Notes: generated by a model not told the origin, from the sequence alone. DNA of 64,000 nt from Conchocele bisecta (GCA_029237695.1 CM055265.1:106840773-106904772); one strand, 5' to 3'; positions 1 through 12,037 are shown, counted from the stretch's first letter. Program-made: numbers and translations.

Positions 1-840
1 GGTCAAAAATGGGCGTGGCCCGTGGGGTCAAATTGGGGTCAAATTTTATTTTTGACCGAATATGGTCATGTTATATATCAAATCGAAGGTATCAATGAGG
101 CGACCACTCTGGTACATTTTTTGTCGAAATCGGATTGTTATGTCATCCAAGATGGCCGCCAAAATGTCAAAAGGTCGTTCTTTTATTAGAGATTTCAAAA
201 TTCTTCTTCACATGAACCGCTTGGCCCATGGTAGCCAAACTTAAAAGTTATGGTCCATGGGTGAAGCCTTTTCAGATTTGTTAAAATGGAGGTCATCGCT
301 AATCCAAGATGGCCGCCATCTAAATATAGCATAAATTCTTAAAAAATCTTCTTCTCATGAACTGCTGGCCGGATTTCGACTAAACTTGGTAGGAATGATC
401 GATTTACATTGCTCTTTCAAAGTTGTGAAAATGGTGACCGCGGGGTCAAAAATGGGCATGGTCCGTGGGGTCAAATTTTATTTTTGACCGAATCTGCTCA
501 TGCCATATATCAAATTGAAGGTATCGATGAGGCGATTGCTTTGGTGCAATATTTGTCGGAATCGGATGATTATGTCATCCATGATGGCCACCAAAAGGGC
601 CATTTATTCAAGACTTTGAATGTTTTTTTCTCAGGAACCACATGGCCGATGCTGGCCAAACTTCATAGGAAGTCAAGATCCTTGGGTGAAACATTTTCAG
701 ATTTGGTAAAATGAGTCATCGCTTAATCCAAGATGACCGCCATCTAAAAATAGCACAACACATGAACTCAATGTCACATTCTCCTCTGGTGTTCATGGAG
801 TCAGGTGAGCGAATTAGGGCCATCATGGCCCTCTTGTTTT
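1..840 (-). mobile_element. High-copy element family M, cut by the window edge
   Basis: Ends GGGCCATCATGGCCCTCTTG. Internal units have GACCCCACGGGCCACGCCC (reversed) and ATCCAAGATGGCCGCCATCT. The same family is at 40914-42850 in the other orientation. Confidence 0.75.
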
Positions 841-966
841 TGAATAGTCCTATATTTATCTAAATATCATGTCTGAACAGGTCCACATATTGCCACAATA
901 TTGTCAACGGAAATGTAATATAATAATTTACCTGTATAAATTACCTGTAATAATTTACCTGGACAG

Positions 967-1360
967 TTTGTTTGTTTATTGGTGTTTAACGGCCTATCAA
1001 CAGCTAAGGTCATGTAAGGCCAGGCAAACGGGTTTGATCCCGTTTTAACCTGCTGCATTGGGGGGAAAATTCCAAGATCAGAACTGAATATTTACATCAA
1101 GAAACGATATATTCACCCCTGAAATTAGAATAACCTGACCTGGTGGCAGGTCCATACCACACCAGTCACTTGGCCCCTTCCCCTAAAATAGGATTACGAA
1201 TAATCGTAATACTCACATAAGGGTTATAACCAGATTCAACTGTCACATACAAAATTCCAAAGACGTATGTGAGGGCCAAACCAGGTCTCCAGTCGGAATT
1301 CTGGTAAGGATGAACCCCGATCGTTAAATTACCCATCACTTGCACCCACCTTCCACCCAC
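967..1360 (+). mobile_element. Dispersed repeat family B
   Basis: Head GGTGTTTAACGGCCTATCAA, then CAGCTAAGGTCATG. Tail TGAACCCCGATCGTTAAATT, then ACCCATCACTTG. A mostly palindromic ATTACGAATAATCGTAAT lies in the middle. Other copies: 2639-2780 (internally deleted), 3485-3921, 24541-24906 and 44405-45060. Confidence 0.8.
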
Positions 1361-2185
1361 TACAGGGCTCCAGATAAGGAATTTGACATTGGGTACTGTT
1401 ACTCCATACTTTTGAAATCAATTGGGTATTCTCAATTTTCAATTGGGTATTTTAAAAACGTTACCCCATCATTTTTTTTTCAATTGGGTATTTCCATATT
1501 TTGATTACAAAAACAGGTAAGGCGTACAGAGCACACGAGAAAATGGGTCATCATGCATTAATGTTCAGTTTGTAGTATAGAAACAAATAGTTTGATCTTG
1601 ACCCTGGAGCCCGGAATTTTGTTTAATAGTCCTATATTCATCGACATATCATAGTAAAGGTATGTATAAAGTTTGATGACTGTAGCTGATACGGTGTTGA
1701 AGCAATGACCGTAACAAGAAAACTTACATTGAATGATGACGCAGGGCAAAATAACAAGTTGTGTTGTGTAAAGCGTATCACACATGAAGTTCCATCCAAA
1801 TTTGATATACATGTATTGTATATGTACAGTAGGAGCAGTGCAGCACGTCTCAGAATATCATCAGAAGAAACACCTCAAATTCCACACGAAACATAATTCA
1901 GGACTCAAGATGGCGGCCACATGTGGTGTTCGGAATTGAAGGCCACCCCAATTTGGTTGATCCTGTACTGGAATTTCATTATTAACACATACGGTATGGT
2001 TTAACAGTTTATTATACTCATATGGTAAATAATATTGTTTAATAAGGCAGATCTACACCGATTGACATTGTTTGAATTGTGACAATATTGACATTCGGCC
2101 ATCAGGCCATGCCATTATTTTTCTCTGTAAAGCGTCCACCCAGATGAACCTACATACGTATCCGGTAAAAACAAACAAAATCTTG

Positions 2186-2323
2186 AAAAAAAAAAAAAAA
2201 AGTAAATTTATGTTAAAAATTTCCTCAACCCTTTGCAGTCTGCAAAGGGTTCAGGAAGTTTTTAACATAAATTTACATTCGCAGTCTGCAAAGGGTGGAG
2301 GAAGTTTTTAGCATAAACTTAAA
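2186..2323. repeat. A tract followed by a hairpin and a partial third arm
   Basis: After about 16 A, AAATTTATGTTAAAAATTTC pairs with its complement around AACCCTTTGCAGTCTGCAAA; a further partial copy of the second arm follows at 2281-2323. Confidence 0.8.
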
Positions 2324-2638
2324 TTTCCGCCACCAAAGAACCACTCTAAACACCTACCGGCCGCGCACGCTTAACACAGACAGAACTGAACCATTTAAAA
2401 GAAATCTTAGCAATGGTTAGATGTATGAAATGAAATGAAATGTATTCAAACTACTACTACTTGTAGTTCAAATTGCATAATTTTATACAAATTGAAATTT
2501 GCATTTGATGGTTAGGCTAACATTATTATTTCAAAAGACCTAATTTTGTCCGTATGCAAGCAGGGATCATACATAGTCCCAGATGCAAGGTAATATATTA
2601 TACAGACCCTGGTGCTTATTTTTCTACGTTTCAAATGG

Positions 2639-2780
2639 TTTTTATTTGATTTATCGGTGCTTAATGGCCTATCAACAGCTAAGGTAATTTAAGGCCGGGC
2701 TAACAGGTTCCGGTCGGGATTCCGTAAGGATGAACCCCGATCGTTAAATTACCCATCACATGCTCCCACCTGCCACCCAC
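2639..2780 (+). mobile_element. Repeat family B, internally deleted
   Basis: The head CGGTGCTTAATGGCCTATCA joins directly to the tail GGATGAACCCCGATCGTTAA, with the middle 250 or so bases missing. Confidence 0.75.
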
Positions 2781-3484
2781 AAATGGAATGGAAAGACGAA
2801 CAATACAGGCTCACATAAACATCTTTGTGATCACTATTTCCGAAAGCAGGCCTGATTAGTCAACTATAATAAAAAGTTAATTTATAATAAAAAGTTCATT
2901 AACAAGCAATATTGTGTAGAACTGCTTTATAGATCACAATGATCAATTAGTATAAATATATGTGACTATCTATGTTGCCTATCATGTTCATGAAAAAAAG
3001 GTGTTTACCACTTTTCTGACTATAGTGTAGCCCATGATCCGGATACACATATCTATATCAACACAATGCGACATGCTTACTGGTTTTGCTACAGAACAGA
3101 TAACATCCCTGTTGCCTCCAATAAGAAATTTTACTTCCTTATCCGGCTACAGAAGTGTGCAATGTGATCTGGAACTACACTGGTCCAAAACTGAACAAGC
3201 CCACATTTTACAGGTCAATCAAAAGTGAACTCGAAGAGATCCACCAAATAATACTCTTTAGATACTGTTAACCCATTACGTTCGTAAATACTCTTTTATT
3301 GATGGATAATTTCTTTATTTTCTTTATTGTTCATCGAAAATATATGTTGTGTATATATACGAGATGGTTCAAATGAGTGGTCACAACAAATATTTTGTTG
3401 GGAAATAAGATAAGGAGAACAAAAATTAAAAAATGCATACATTTACGTCTGAAACAAAATTATTTTGAATGTAATGCGATACTT

Positions 3485-3921
3485 TTGTTTGTTTGGTTGT
3501 TGGGGTTTAATGGCCTATCAACAGCTAGGTCATTTAAGGCTGGGTCAATGGGTTTAGTACTAAATCCCATATATTACCTGTACAAATGGTGGGGAAATCC
3601 CAAAATCAGAACTGAATAAACAGAACAGATAAGGAACACAAAAGAACTGAAAAAAATATTTTCAGCCCTGAAATCAGAATAATCCTGAACTGATGCCAGG
3701 TCCTCACCACACGAGAATCACTTGGACCCCTCCCAAAAGCAGTAGGATCAGTAATAATCTTATTGCGTTTATAATGGGCAATAACCCAATTCAACTCACA
3801 GGTAACACAAGAGGTAAAGATAAAAACGTACCCGAGGGTCAAACCAGGCAAATCGTGATTCCTATAAGGAGGAACCCCTACCGTTAATCTATGCCGTTGC
3901 ATTCGCCCGACCAACCACCCA
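3485..3921 (+). mobile_element. Repeat family B
   Basis: GGGGTTTAATGGCCTATCAA to GGAACCCCTACCGTTAATCT; diverged from the other copies. Confidence 0.75.
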
Positions 3922-4077
3922 CTTAAAGTGATACTACATCAATGCATGGTCAAGAGTATGCCATACAGAGCCAATATATGTAAATGGATATGCATATGAA
4001 TGTACCAGCTGATCGAGAGTTACATTGGTCAAAAGCCGATTTTTGTCCTGGCATGTGACATACATAATTATTATTAT

Positions 4078-4465
4078 TAATGGTGTTTAACAGGGCTGGG
4101 TTAACGGGGTCGAATCCCTTGTGTTACCTGTTGTGATGGGGATTAAATCCCAAAATTAGATTTAACAATCAATATTCATCCTTAACGGAATCGCAATCGG
4201 AGACCTGCTTTGGCCGCCCTGAACGTCTTTGGCTTTCTTGTATGTGAGAGTTGAATCTGGTTATACGAGTAATATGATTATTCGTAATCATATTATTTTA
4301 AGGGGAAGTGGCTTTGGTGTGGTATGGACCTGGCACCAGGTCAGGTTATTCTAATTTCAGGGCTGAATACATATATTTTGTTGATGTAAATATTATGTTC
4401 TAATTTTGGGATTTTCCCCCCAATGAAGCAGGTTGAATACCGGTTCAATCCCGCATGTAACCTGC
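4078..4465. mobile_element. Repeat family B, head-to-head composite
   Basis: It begins with the family head in forward orientation (AATGGTGTTTAACAGGGCTG) and switches to the reverse orientation (AGGTCAGGTTATTCTAATTT then CAGGGCTG), ending in an inverted head. Confidence 0.65.
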
Positions 4466-4490
4466 TGCACAGTTTACCAGGGGCCTATTT

Positions 4491-4788
4491 CAGCAACATT
4501 GCAAAGTATACTTTACTAGCAAAGTATACTTTGAGGGAGTAATCATTTATTTTTCCTGAAATGCATTATTTCATATAGAACTAACAAATGCATATATTTC
4601 ATGATTAAAAGTATGCAGAATTATTATACTGAATTTATTACATTATCACAGCCATTAAATGGCTGTGATAATGTAATAAATTCAGTATAATAACAATTAA
4701 TAAATTTAAAAAAAAAATGAAAATTTCTCCCTCAAAGTATACTTTGCTACTAAAGTATACTTTGCAATGTTGATGAAATAGGCTACAG
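4491..4788. mobile_element. Hairpin MITE family A
   Basis: Ends GCCTATTTCAGCAACATTGC and GTTGATGAAATAGGCTAC are inverted. AAAGTATACTTT pairs follow, and the core is a perfect palindrome around ATCACAGCCATTAAATGGCT. Sequence is AT-rich and non-coding. Confidence 0.85.
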
Positions 4789-4924
4789 GCCAAGTTGGTG
4801 GGCTGTCAAGATCTTGGTAAACATTTCTGTGAGAATGTAAACTTGACTGGTTGATAAAAAGGCATTTCTTGTTGGATCCTGCAAAATGTAACTGCACATT
4901 TAATATTAATATACAAAAAATATA

Positions 4925-5106
4925 TTAACTCTTAGACTGCTATCTTATTTTTGTTGTTGTCTGCTGTTTATTGTCTATTTTCCATTTTTCTCATCATAAA
5001 TGTGCTGTCAAACTTTAGAATAATTTCCAACATGCTTTGACAGAACTTCAGAATAATTTCCATTGGAGCAGACGACAATTGTTGTGAGTAGCGGTCTAAG
5101 GGTTAA
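4925..5106. mobile_element. Palindromic repeat family E, decayed
   Basis: TTAACTCTTAGACTGCTATC at left, GCGGTCTAAGGGTTAA at right, with CATGCTTTGACAG between. Confidence 0.65.
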
Positions 5107-5171
5107 ATATTTTTCATATTGGAATATGATATAGCACATTCCATTTATCACAAAGATTGAGTCACATGGAC

Positions 5172-5385
5172 CACAGGTTGAAGTAACGGACCGAGGTCTA
5201 TAAATACATTAAATATGCCTAAAAGCATCAATAAATGAAGAAATTTTTGTTTTTGTTTTAACCCCCTCCATCTAATAATGATTAGATGGAGGGGGTAAAA
5301 AAAATAATATTTTTTTCTTCATTTATTGATGCTTTTAGGCATATTTAATGTATTTATAGACCTCGATCCGTTACTTCAACCTGTG
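5172..5385. mobile_element. Near-perfect foldback MITE with 8-bp target duplication
   Basis: The two arms (CACAGGTTGAAGTAACGGA inward) pair over about 100 bp each around CCATCTAATAATGATTAGAT. ACATGGAC flanks it at 5164-5171 and 5386-5393. Confidence 0.85.
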
Positions 5386-5399
5386 ACATGGACCTACAA

Positions 5400-6060
5400 T
5401 GCATTTGCAACTAAGACTAGATGATGCAACAGAGGTTTGGTAATGTCACCTGAAATTAGTATCCCATTATAAAGTAAATTAGAATAGTAGAATAGTAAAA
5501 CAAATACTGCATAAGAAGTCAAGAACATGTCAATACAATACAACTGAGACGAACCATGTGACTTTGTACCTTAGAAGATGTATAATATTTCATGAAAAAT
5601 ATTTACAAAGACTGATATTTTCCATAAATAACACTGAAAACAATTTTCATAGCAAAATTTTGCTCTAAAAACTTTTGTCAACTTTTGATGTCATTTACAG
5701 AAAATATCATAATTTTGTAAATATATGCATTTTTTTATGATATCGCTCATCTTTGGTAGAACATCACATGGCTGGTCTTAAATCTGACAGTGAAAGGAAG
5801 CACATATTATACATGTTATATGGCACTACCAACCTGGGTTATGTATGAATATGGTGCCTGTAAACGCCAACACTGCATTGTGTGCAAGACTAACTATTGT
5901 TCTCAACAATTGATATGATTAATAATATCTAATTCTAACAACAGTTTCTAATACCAGATAGAATACATTTATCCAAACCTTGCAATGTCCTAATAGATGC
6001 TAATCAATGGCAATTTTTCTCAAGGCATGCTGGGTAATTTGTGGGCTATCAATAGATAAA
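5400..6060. other. No feature recognised
   Basis: AT-rich, no long open frame, no clear inverted ends. The same holds for about 1500-2180, 9062-9388, 9526-9925, 10290-10820, 13680-14010 and 15000-15890, apart from the pieces listed. Confidence 0.5.
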
Positions 6061-6547
6061 AAATAGCAGATGACAATTAATTATATTTTCTTTTATTTCT
6101 CCTTATAAATGTCATGAATATGTCTTAGAATTTCATTAGAATTGTGTCCGGAGGAAATTTCAAGACATATTTACAGAGAGAAATAAAACATACTCGTATT
6201 AAATTCGTTTGGCGGATATTTTCGCCGCTAGCATGCAAAGAGTTAATATCAAAATATTAGCATACCCTATTAGCATATCTTGTTTTCTTCTCTTTTAACA
6301 TACTTATATTGGACAATGAACGCCATAATTAAAATGGGCCTATCAAGTTTGAAACCAGTGTAGCCGCATACAAGCATGCGCATCCGCAGTCGCGTATGGG
6401 CCTACACTGTTTTCTATTAAGTTACTAAAGCATTTATGCTGCCTGTGTCACAGTAGTGAAATCACTAAACATACCACATGCGTGTACCAGCAGATCAGGA
6501 GCAATCCTGATCATGTTGATCAGAAACTCAATTTGCAGGCTGATTGG

Positions 6548-6888
6548 TACGGAGCCCCGCAGGGGACATGGATTTTTTTTTATTAATTTGTTCCCCATGA
6601 AATAACAATTTGTTCCCTGAATTTAACAATTCGTTCCCTCGAATTAACACCCTCAAATTAACAATTCGTTCCCACGAAATGATAATTCGTTCACTCAATT
6701 TAACAATTCGTTCCCACGATATAACAATTCATTCCCACGATATAACATTTCGTTCCCACAATATAACAATTTGTTCCCACAAATTGTTATTTCGTGGGAA
6801 CAAATTGTTAAATTGAGGGAACAAATTGTTATTTCGTGGGAATAAATCAATAAAAAAAAGAATTGTACGTCCCCTGCGGGGCTCCGTA
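6548..6888. mobile_element. TA-flanked MITE filled with about 22-bp inverted units
   Basis: Ends TACGGAGCCCCGCAGGGGAC and GTCCCCTGCGGGGCTCCGTA are perfect inverted repeats ending in TA. The interior is a run of AACAATTCGTTCCCACGA-type units that flips orientation near 6786. Confidence 0.85.
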
Positions 6889-7014
6889 GATTTGGGCTAC
6901 ACAGGTACCAACTCAATGAATCCTACTGTTTTCACATGAAATCAAACCTATTCACTACTCTGGTATAGGTTATTTACCATGACAAGATTTCCCATGGTAT
7001 AAGAAGGTATCTAT

Positions 7015-7180
7015 CAGGCCCGTAGCCAGGGGGGGTCGGAGCGTTCGGACGACCCCCCCGCCCAATCTCGAGGTCCACTTTTTTAGCCTCAAGGTCCACT
7101 TTTTTAGACCCCCCTAGATACCTCAGGCCTCTTGGGCCTTCGAAACGACCCCCCTTCAAACAGGTGTGGCTACGGGCCTG
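7015..7180. mobile_element. MITE with CAGGCCCGTAGCCA ends
   Basis: The left end CAGGCCCGTAGCCAGG and right end TGGCTACGGGCCTG are inverted. TCTAT stands directly on both sides (7010-7014, 7181-7185), likely a target duplication. Confidence 0.8.
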
Positions 7181-7266
7181 TCTATTCTAGTAGCACCTGA
7201 AGAATTCTAAACAAGTACTGAGTAACATAATTAAATATCTGTGTTCAACAAAACTAAATCTGTATC

Positions 7267-7564
7267 AGTAGCCTATTTCAGCAACATCGCAAAGTATACT
7301 TTTCTCGCAAAGTATACTTTGAGGGAGAAATTTTCAATTTTAGGATATATTTATTAATTTTTATTATACTGAATTTATTACATTATCACAGCCATTTTGG
7401 CTGTGATAATGTAATAAATTCAGTATAATACTTTTAAGCATCAAATATATGCAGTGGTTAGTTCTATATGAAATAATGCATTTCAGGAACAATAAATGAT
7501 TACTCCCTCAAAGTATACTTTGCTAGAAAAGTATACTTTGCAATGTTGGTGAAATAGGCTACAG
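7267..7564. mobile_element. Hairpin MITE family A
   Basis: Same ends and same palindromic core (ATCACAGCCATTTTGGCTGT) as at 4491-4788, in the opposite orientation. Confidence 0.85.
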
Positions 7565-7625
7565 GACTAGCAGATAATAACTAATTTAAAACCGACAAAC
7601 TATCAACAATTACAGCTGTAAAATC

Positions 7626-7737
7626 TGGGCTTGGTTGCTCAAAGCTTCTGCTAGCTTAACAGACTGTTAAATCCTTAGCATTGCTAAGGATTTAACAGTC
7701 TGTTAAGCTAGCAGAAGCTTTGAGCAACCTGGCCCTG
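7626..7737. mobile_element. Perfect hairpin repeat, GGTTGCTCAAAGC ends
   Basis: Arms from TTGCTCAAAGCTTCTGCTAG meet at CCTTAGCATTGCTAAGG. A related single arm is at 16650-16730. Confidence 0.8.
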
Positions 7738-8421
7738 GGAAATAAGTATACATGGAAAATATGTGAATATGTGAAGAATGTGCAGACAGTGTGATAACAT
7801 TTCTCATTCAACAATACATCTGATAATATATGTTAACAATGTTTTAATTACTACATTATAGCCTTTATTTATCCGAGGCTATCTCTTTGGTGACCAAATG
7901 TGGTTACTCGCTAATTGGCTAGCTGGAAAAGCAACAATCAATCATTAATTATGAACTGTCAATTAGGCTACCCTGTGCACATTTTATTCTCTGTTTAATA
8001 AGCTAAATAAAAACAAAATAATTTTTAGATTAATTAAAAGTATTACTAACGTGGAATGATCAATGTCCATTACCAGCGACACTAGGAGCAGTCTTCGGGA
8101 AGAGCGATATCGATTTGTCTCTTCTGGTTTTCGATTTCAGAGGCTGATACAAGATTGTTTGACAAAATTGTGAAAGTATCTGTTTTGTGGCCAATAACAT
8201 ATAAACACATACACTTGTTGTAAAAACAAACTGACGAACATACACTTATTTTCCGGATTTTACAGTATCTTGTTCCCATTTTTTTTAGTTAATACTAAAT
8301 TCTTCAACATTCTGATAAAACAATCAATAACATGGGCCAGTGTGTGTGTGCAAATCAGGCTTATATCAGTTCTGATACACATAGATCAGCCAGAGCACGT
8401 ATAAATCGTTGGTGCATGTAC

Positions 8422-8774
8422 CAGAGCTACAGATAAGTTTTGTATCTAAAGAGTATTATACCCCAAGATTTCAAATTCAATGCGTATTTTACTTTTACAA
8501 ATGTACTTTTTGATTTTCTTCCTTCTAAATTAGGGAACAAATGACAAAAAATAAAACAAAACAAAAAATTCACTTATTTCAGCTGCAAAAAGCAAACACT
8601 AACACTGTTTGCTTTTTGCAGCTCAACTAAGTAAATTTTCAAATTTATTACAGTATTTTCACTCGTATTTTCACATTGCTGCGAGTATTTTGTACTCCCA
8701 CTTTTGATAATCAATGCATATTCTGCTAAAGTAAGTGTGTAAAATACGCCAATACGAACCTTATCTGGAGCCCT
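8422..8774. mobile_element. Palindromic repeat family F
   Basis: Ends CAGAGCTACAGATAAG and CTTATCTGGAGCCCTG, centre AAAAAGCAAACACTAACACT then GTTTGCTTTTTGCAGC. Second copy 9926-10281; fragments at 1364-1500 and 59514-59600. Confidence 0.75.
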
Positions 8775-8845
8775 GCATGTACAATTCATCTTGATGGTGA
8801 ACATTGTACACCCCGGCCTGATTCTGACCATGCAGACTGATCTTT

Positions 8846-9061
8846 TAACCCTTTCACCCCTAAATATCCAACACTGGCTATTCCATGTCAGATAATGTTT
8901 GGACTATTCTATTAATGAGAAATGCAGATGTTTTTATAGAATTTAACAATACCGACAAATGTTGTAGATCCTGATGAGACGGCTCCTTAGGAGCCGGCTC
9001 ATCTGGATCTACAATGTTTACACATGTTGGTTTTTACGGTTAATAGGGTTGAAAGGGTTAA
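8846..9061. mobile_element. Palindromic repeat with GAGACGGCTCC core (family D)
   Basis: Ends TAACCCTTTCACCCC and GGGTTGAAAGGGTTA; core GATGAGACGGCTCC then TTAGGAGCCGGCTCATC. Related copies at 25010-25250 and 45252-45430, in opposite orientations. Confidence 0.7.
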
Positions 9062-9388
9062 GCCCATTTTGTCAGATCATGACCAACGTAACTAGGTAAC
9101 TTGGCAGTTATGAATAATGGCAATATATGTAGCTTGTATGCATCAAATTACACCCAATAAATTATTTATACATGTGATACAAAATATGCTATACTAGGAT
9201 AAAATCATGTTTAACTTGTGTAGCATTTTGTTGAAAATAATATGAATAAGATAATTAATAACGATATTAGTCTTCATAAGAAAATGATTAAACATTCAAA
9301 GAAATAACTAAATTCCCTGTACATGTATATTAAAACATGTTGTAAACACCATTTTCTGTCGCAAACTCTTAACATCATTTTCTGCAAA

Positions 9389-9525
9389 ACTAGATGGCTG
9401 CGGCCCGCATGTCGCGCCCACCGAGGCTTTGATAGTATACTGAAAAACTTTAACCAAAAACTTTAACTTGGACGTACGTATGCCAATGTGCAAGCTATAT
9501 GTCCACAAGCGGGCGCGACATTAAT
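9389..9525 (+). mobile_element. Fragment related to element X head
   Basis: CTAGATGGCTGCGGCCCGCATGTCGCGCC followed by AACTTTAACC repeats, GACGTACGTATGCCAA and an AAGCGGGCGCGAC end resembles 21130-21300. It is truncated on both sides. Confidence 0.6.
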
Positions 9526-9925
9526 GCGATAAACTTGATTTTATCCATCATAGCTGTCATAAAATTAATACACGATACACTATCACAGTATTCACGTGTC
9601 TGATAATTAATATCTCAACACGTTATCACAGACTGGAATGGACAGTACAGAGATTCTGTTACATCAATGACAGTATATGAACAACTCTCTATTCCCGCTT
9701 TCTCATAATTTACCAACATTGGAGGCATAAAGGAAAACATGGACAGTTATTAGTAAACAAGAGCTGCTAGATCATAGCAAAGGTTGATAAATGTTGATAT
9801 TTTCCAGCAATGCTCCACTGATTCAACATTATGACCCTGAATACTGTTATCAGTCGCTTCCGTGAAGCAAGTGAATACAATATCTGTAAGTTGGCAGTCT
9901 TAAGGACACACACTGTATGAATTCA

Positions 9926-10281
9926 GAGCTCCAGATAAGTTTTGTATCTAATGAGTAATATACCCCCAGATTTCAAATTCAATACGTATTTTACTTTGAT
10001 AAATATATTATTGATTTTCTACCTTTAATATTAAATAGGGAACAAATGATACAAAATAATTGTTTTTAAAAATTCATTTATTTGAGCTGCAAAAAGCATT
10101 TTGCAGCTCAACTAAGTAGATTTTCAACTGTATTACAGTATTTTCACTACTCAATTTGAAAATCAATGCGTATTTTCACATTGCTGTTAGTATTTTGTAC
10201 TCCCACGTTTGATAATCAATGCATATTCTGCTAAAATAAGTGCGTAAAATACGCCAATACGCACCTTATCTGGAGCTCTGG
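9926..10281. mobile_element. Palindromic repeat family F
   Basis: Ends CAGAGCTCCAGATAAG and CTTATCTGGAGCTCTG; centre GAGCTGCAAAAAGCATTTTG then CAGCTC. Confidence 0.8.
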
Positions 10282-10824
10282 AATGACGTGTACCGACAAA
10301 ATGGGCTAGGCTACCTAGCACACTCCTGCAGTCGGAGATTTTCAGTACTGAGATGCAAGTATAATTCTTGCGAGTACAAAAGGCTCTAATCATGTACCCC
10401 AATATTATTTTGAAACTCAGGCATTGATTGAGGCTTAGTTATGGTCTTGTGTTTGATTTGCATTCAAATTTGGAGTACAAGGTCAATATAAGTAATCAAT
10501 CACGGGCCCTGATCCAGAACATATACTTGACTCAGGCACGGATACATAAATAATTACAAGTCGGTTTAGCCGACCTTCGCGAGGGCGATTCGCATCGTAA
10601 AGTCGGGGGGTCGTCTGGGGGTCTTCCCCCAAGAAATTTTTAAATGCCAGATCGCCGCAGATGCGATTCTCAGGAAATTTTTGTAATCATACAACCATAC
10701 TGCTGAAATGAAGAGTGGTTAACCTTTATGCCAGTCACCGGTCAAAAAGCTCTATGTTTCAGTTTCTTAGAATACATCACGAGTATGGCAGTGTATGTTG
10801 CAATACTGTGTTAACATAGCGTTT

Positions 10825-11036
10825 AACCCATTACATGCGGAATACATCTTTACCTTTACGGGTATGAATTTTTAAAAATATTTTTATTTTTGTTATTTCT
10901 CAATGAAAGTATATGTTGCGACCACTCATTTGATGGTGGTGGTCGCGACATATACTTCTAAGCACATTTGAAGAAAATATTTATGATTTTCCCCAATCAA
11001 AATGGCATATCCTCAAGCATGAAATGGGTTAAATAC
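10825..11036. mobile_element. Palindromic repeat family H
   Basis: TTTAACCCATTACATGCGG to GCATGAAATGGGTTAAA, centre GTTGCGACCACTCATTTGAT. Relatives at 3264-3440, 28042-28290, 28500-28560, 46228-46330 and 63050-63170. Confidence 0.7.
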
Positions 11037-11482
11037 AAACCCTGATGTGTTCCATGTTAGCACTTTAGCTTTCACAATTCCTAGCAAGGAATTCATTTAA
11101 CCATTTCCCCATTTCCAAATTGACAGCCATCAAATCTTTGACTATGACTAGCAATTATGGGGCTTACAACCTTTGCATCCAGTGTAGACCCAGATCAGCC
11201 TGCACATCTGTACAATCTGATCATAATCTGCACTATTCAGTCGGTATTGATCCTTAGTAGGAGGTAGCATATCCGAAGCTATGCTGACACACACCAGAAG
11301 ACCCACTTTTTCAAGTCAAAGTGATGGACCAGGAGCTATAATGACCACAAAAGCCGTAAGCTTCATTTCTCCAGTCATAAACCAGTTTGTAAATTTGTAA
11401 TATATTTTTTGGGAAATTGTTGAGTTGCTTCAAATTTCAAATCGGAATAGTTTCCAAATCTGGTTGGAAAAACGTTCGCTTA

Positions 11483-11712
11483 ACCCTTACACCGCTATCT
11501 TAATTTTTTGTCGTCTGCTGTTTATTTTGTATTTTCAATTTTTATAATCAAAAACATGCTTTGACAGCAATTTAGAATAATATTTACAACATGGAAATGA
11601 TTCCAATGGAAATGATTCTGAAGTGCTGTCAAACCATGTTTTTATTGAGAAATAAGGCAAGATATAAAATCATAAGCAGACGGCAATTGTTGTGTGTAGT
11701 ATAAGGGTTAAT
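11483..11712. mobile_element. Palindromic repeat family E
   Basis: TTAACCCTTACACCGCTATC to GTGTAGTATAAGGGTTAA, centre GGAAATGATTCCAATGGAAA. Likely within the 3' UTR or just past the gene. Other copies: 40570-40818, 16725-16915, 58420-58580 and about 51970-52155. Confidence 0.7.
11641..11646 (-). promoter_or_regulatory. Candidate polyadenylation signal AATAAA
   Basis: AATAAA on the minus strand about 264 bp after the stop codon. It lies inside a palindromic repeat (11483-11712) and another AATAAA lies at 11521-11526, so its use is only a guess. Confidence 0.25.
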
Positions 11713-11818
11713 ATATCACAGATCTTCAAAATTGATTTTGAGAAGATTTTCACATCTCACAGACCAGTGTATTAATTGTTACACCCAATTTGGGAGATGA
11801 ATCATCATCTATAAGCTG

Positions 11819-11945
11819 GTCTATACTGTGCCAGGATGTCCCCCCTGCATGGTTGAGTGAACAGACTGTTCCAACCACTTTCAGAGCCTGTCTATACTGT
11901 GCCAGCCTGTCACCCCTGCATGGCGGTGCGAATGGACTGTTCCAG
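11819..11945 (-). repeat. Two-copy direct repeat over the end of the last exon
   Basis: Copies at 11891-11945 (coding end plus stop) and 11819-11873 are offset by about 72 bp and share TCTATACTGTGCCAG and CCCCTGCATGG. In the outer copy the stop position reads GGA. It lies in the presumed 3' UTR. Confidence 0.75.
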
Positions 11946-12037
11946 CAGGCTTATCCAGTTGTATTTCTCCTCTGGCGTCTCGGTTGTGTAGAACCACTCC
12001 TGCTTGGGAGCCTCAATTTTGAAGCCATTCTTCAGGG
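11910..12037 (-). CDS. Exon 21: PH domain C-terminal helix and stop codon
   Basis: 128 nt including TGA, residues 906-947, acceptor ACTTTTCAG. GFKIEAPKQEWFYTTETP then KYNWISLLEQSIRTAMQG shows the PH C-terminal helix with its conserved Trp. A GT one base before the stop could act as a donor, but no further PH or other domain is visible downstream, so I take this as the last coding exon. A partial copy of its end lies at 11819-11873. Confidence 0.82.

Noticed and set aside
409..714. 101-codon plus ORF, with similar ORFs at 41046-41276 and 41948-42187
   Set aside because: The same peptide appears in several copies of repeat family M; no domain and no splice signals.
3606..3914. 102-codon minus ORF
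   Set aside because: It coincides with repeat family B; the other copies do not keep it open.
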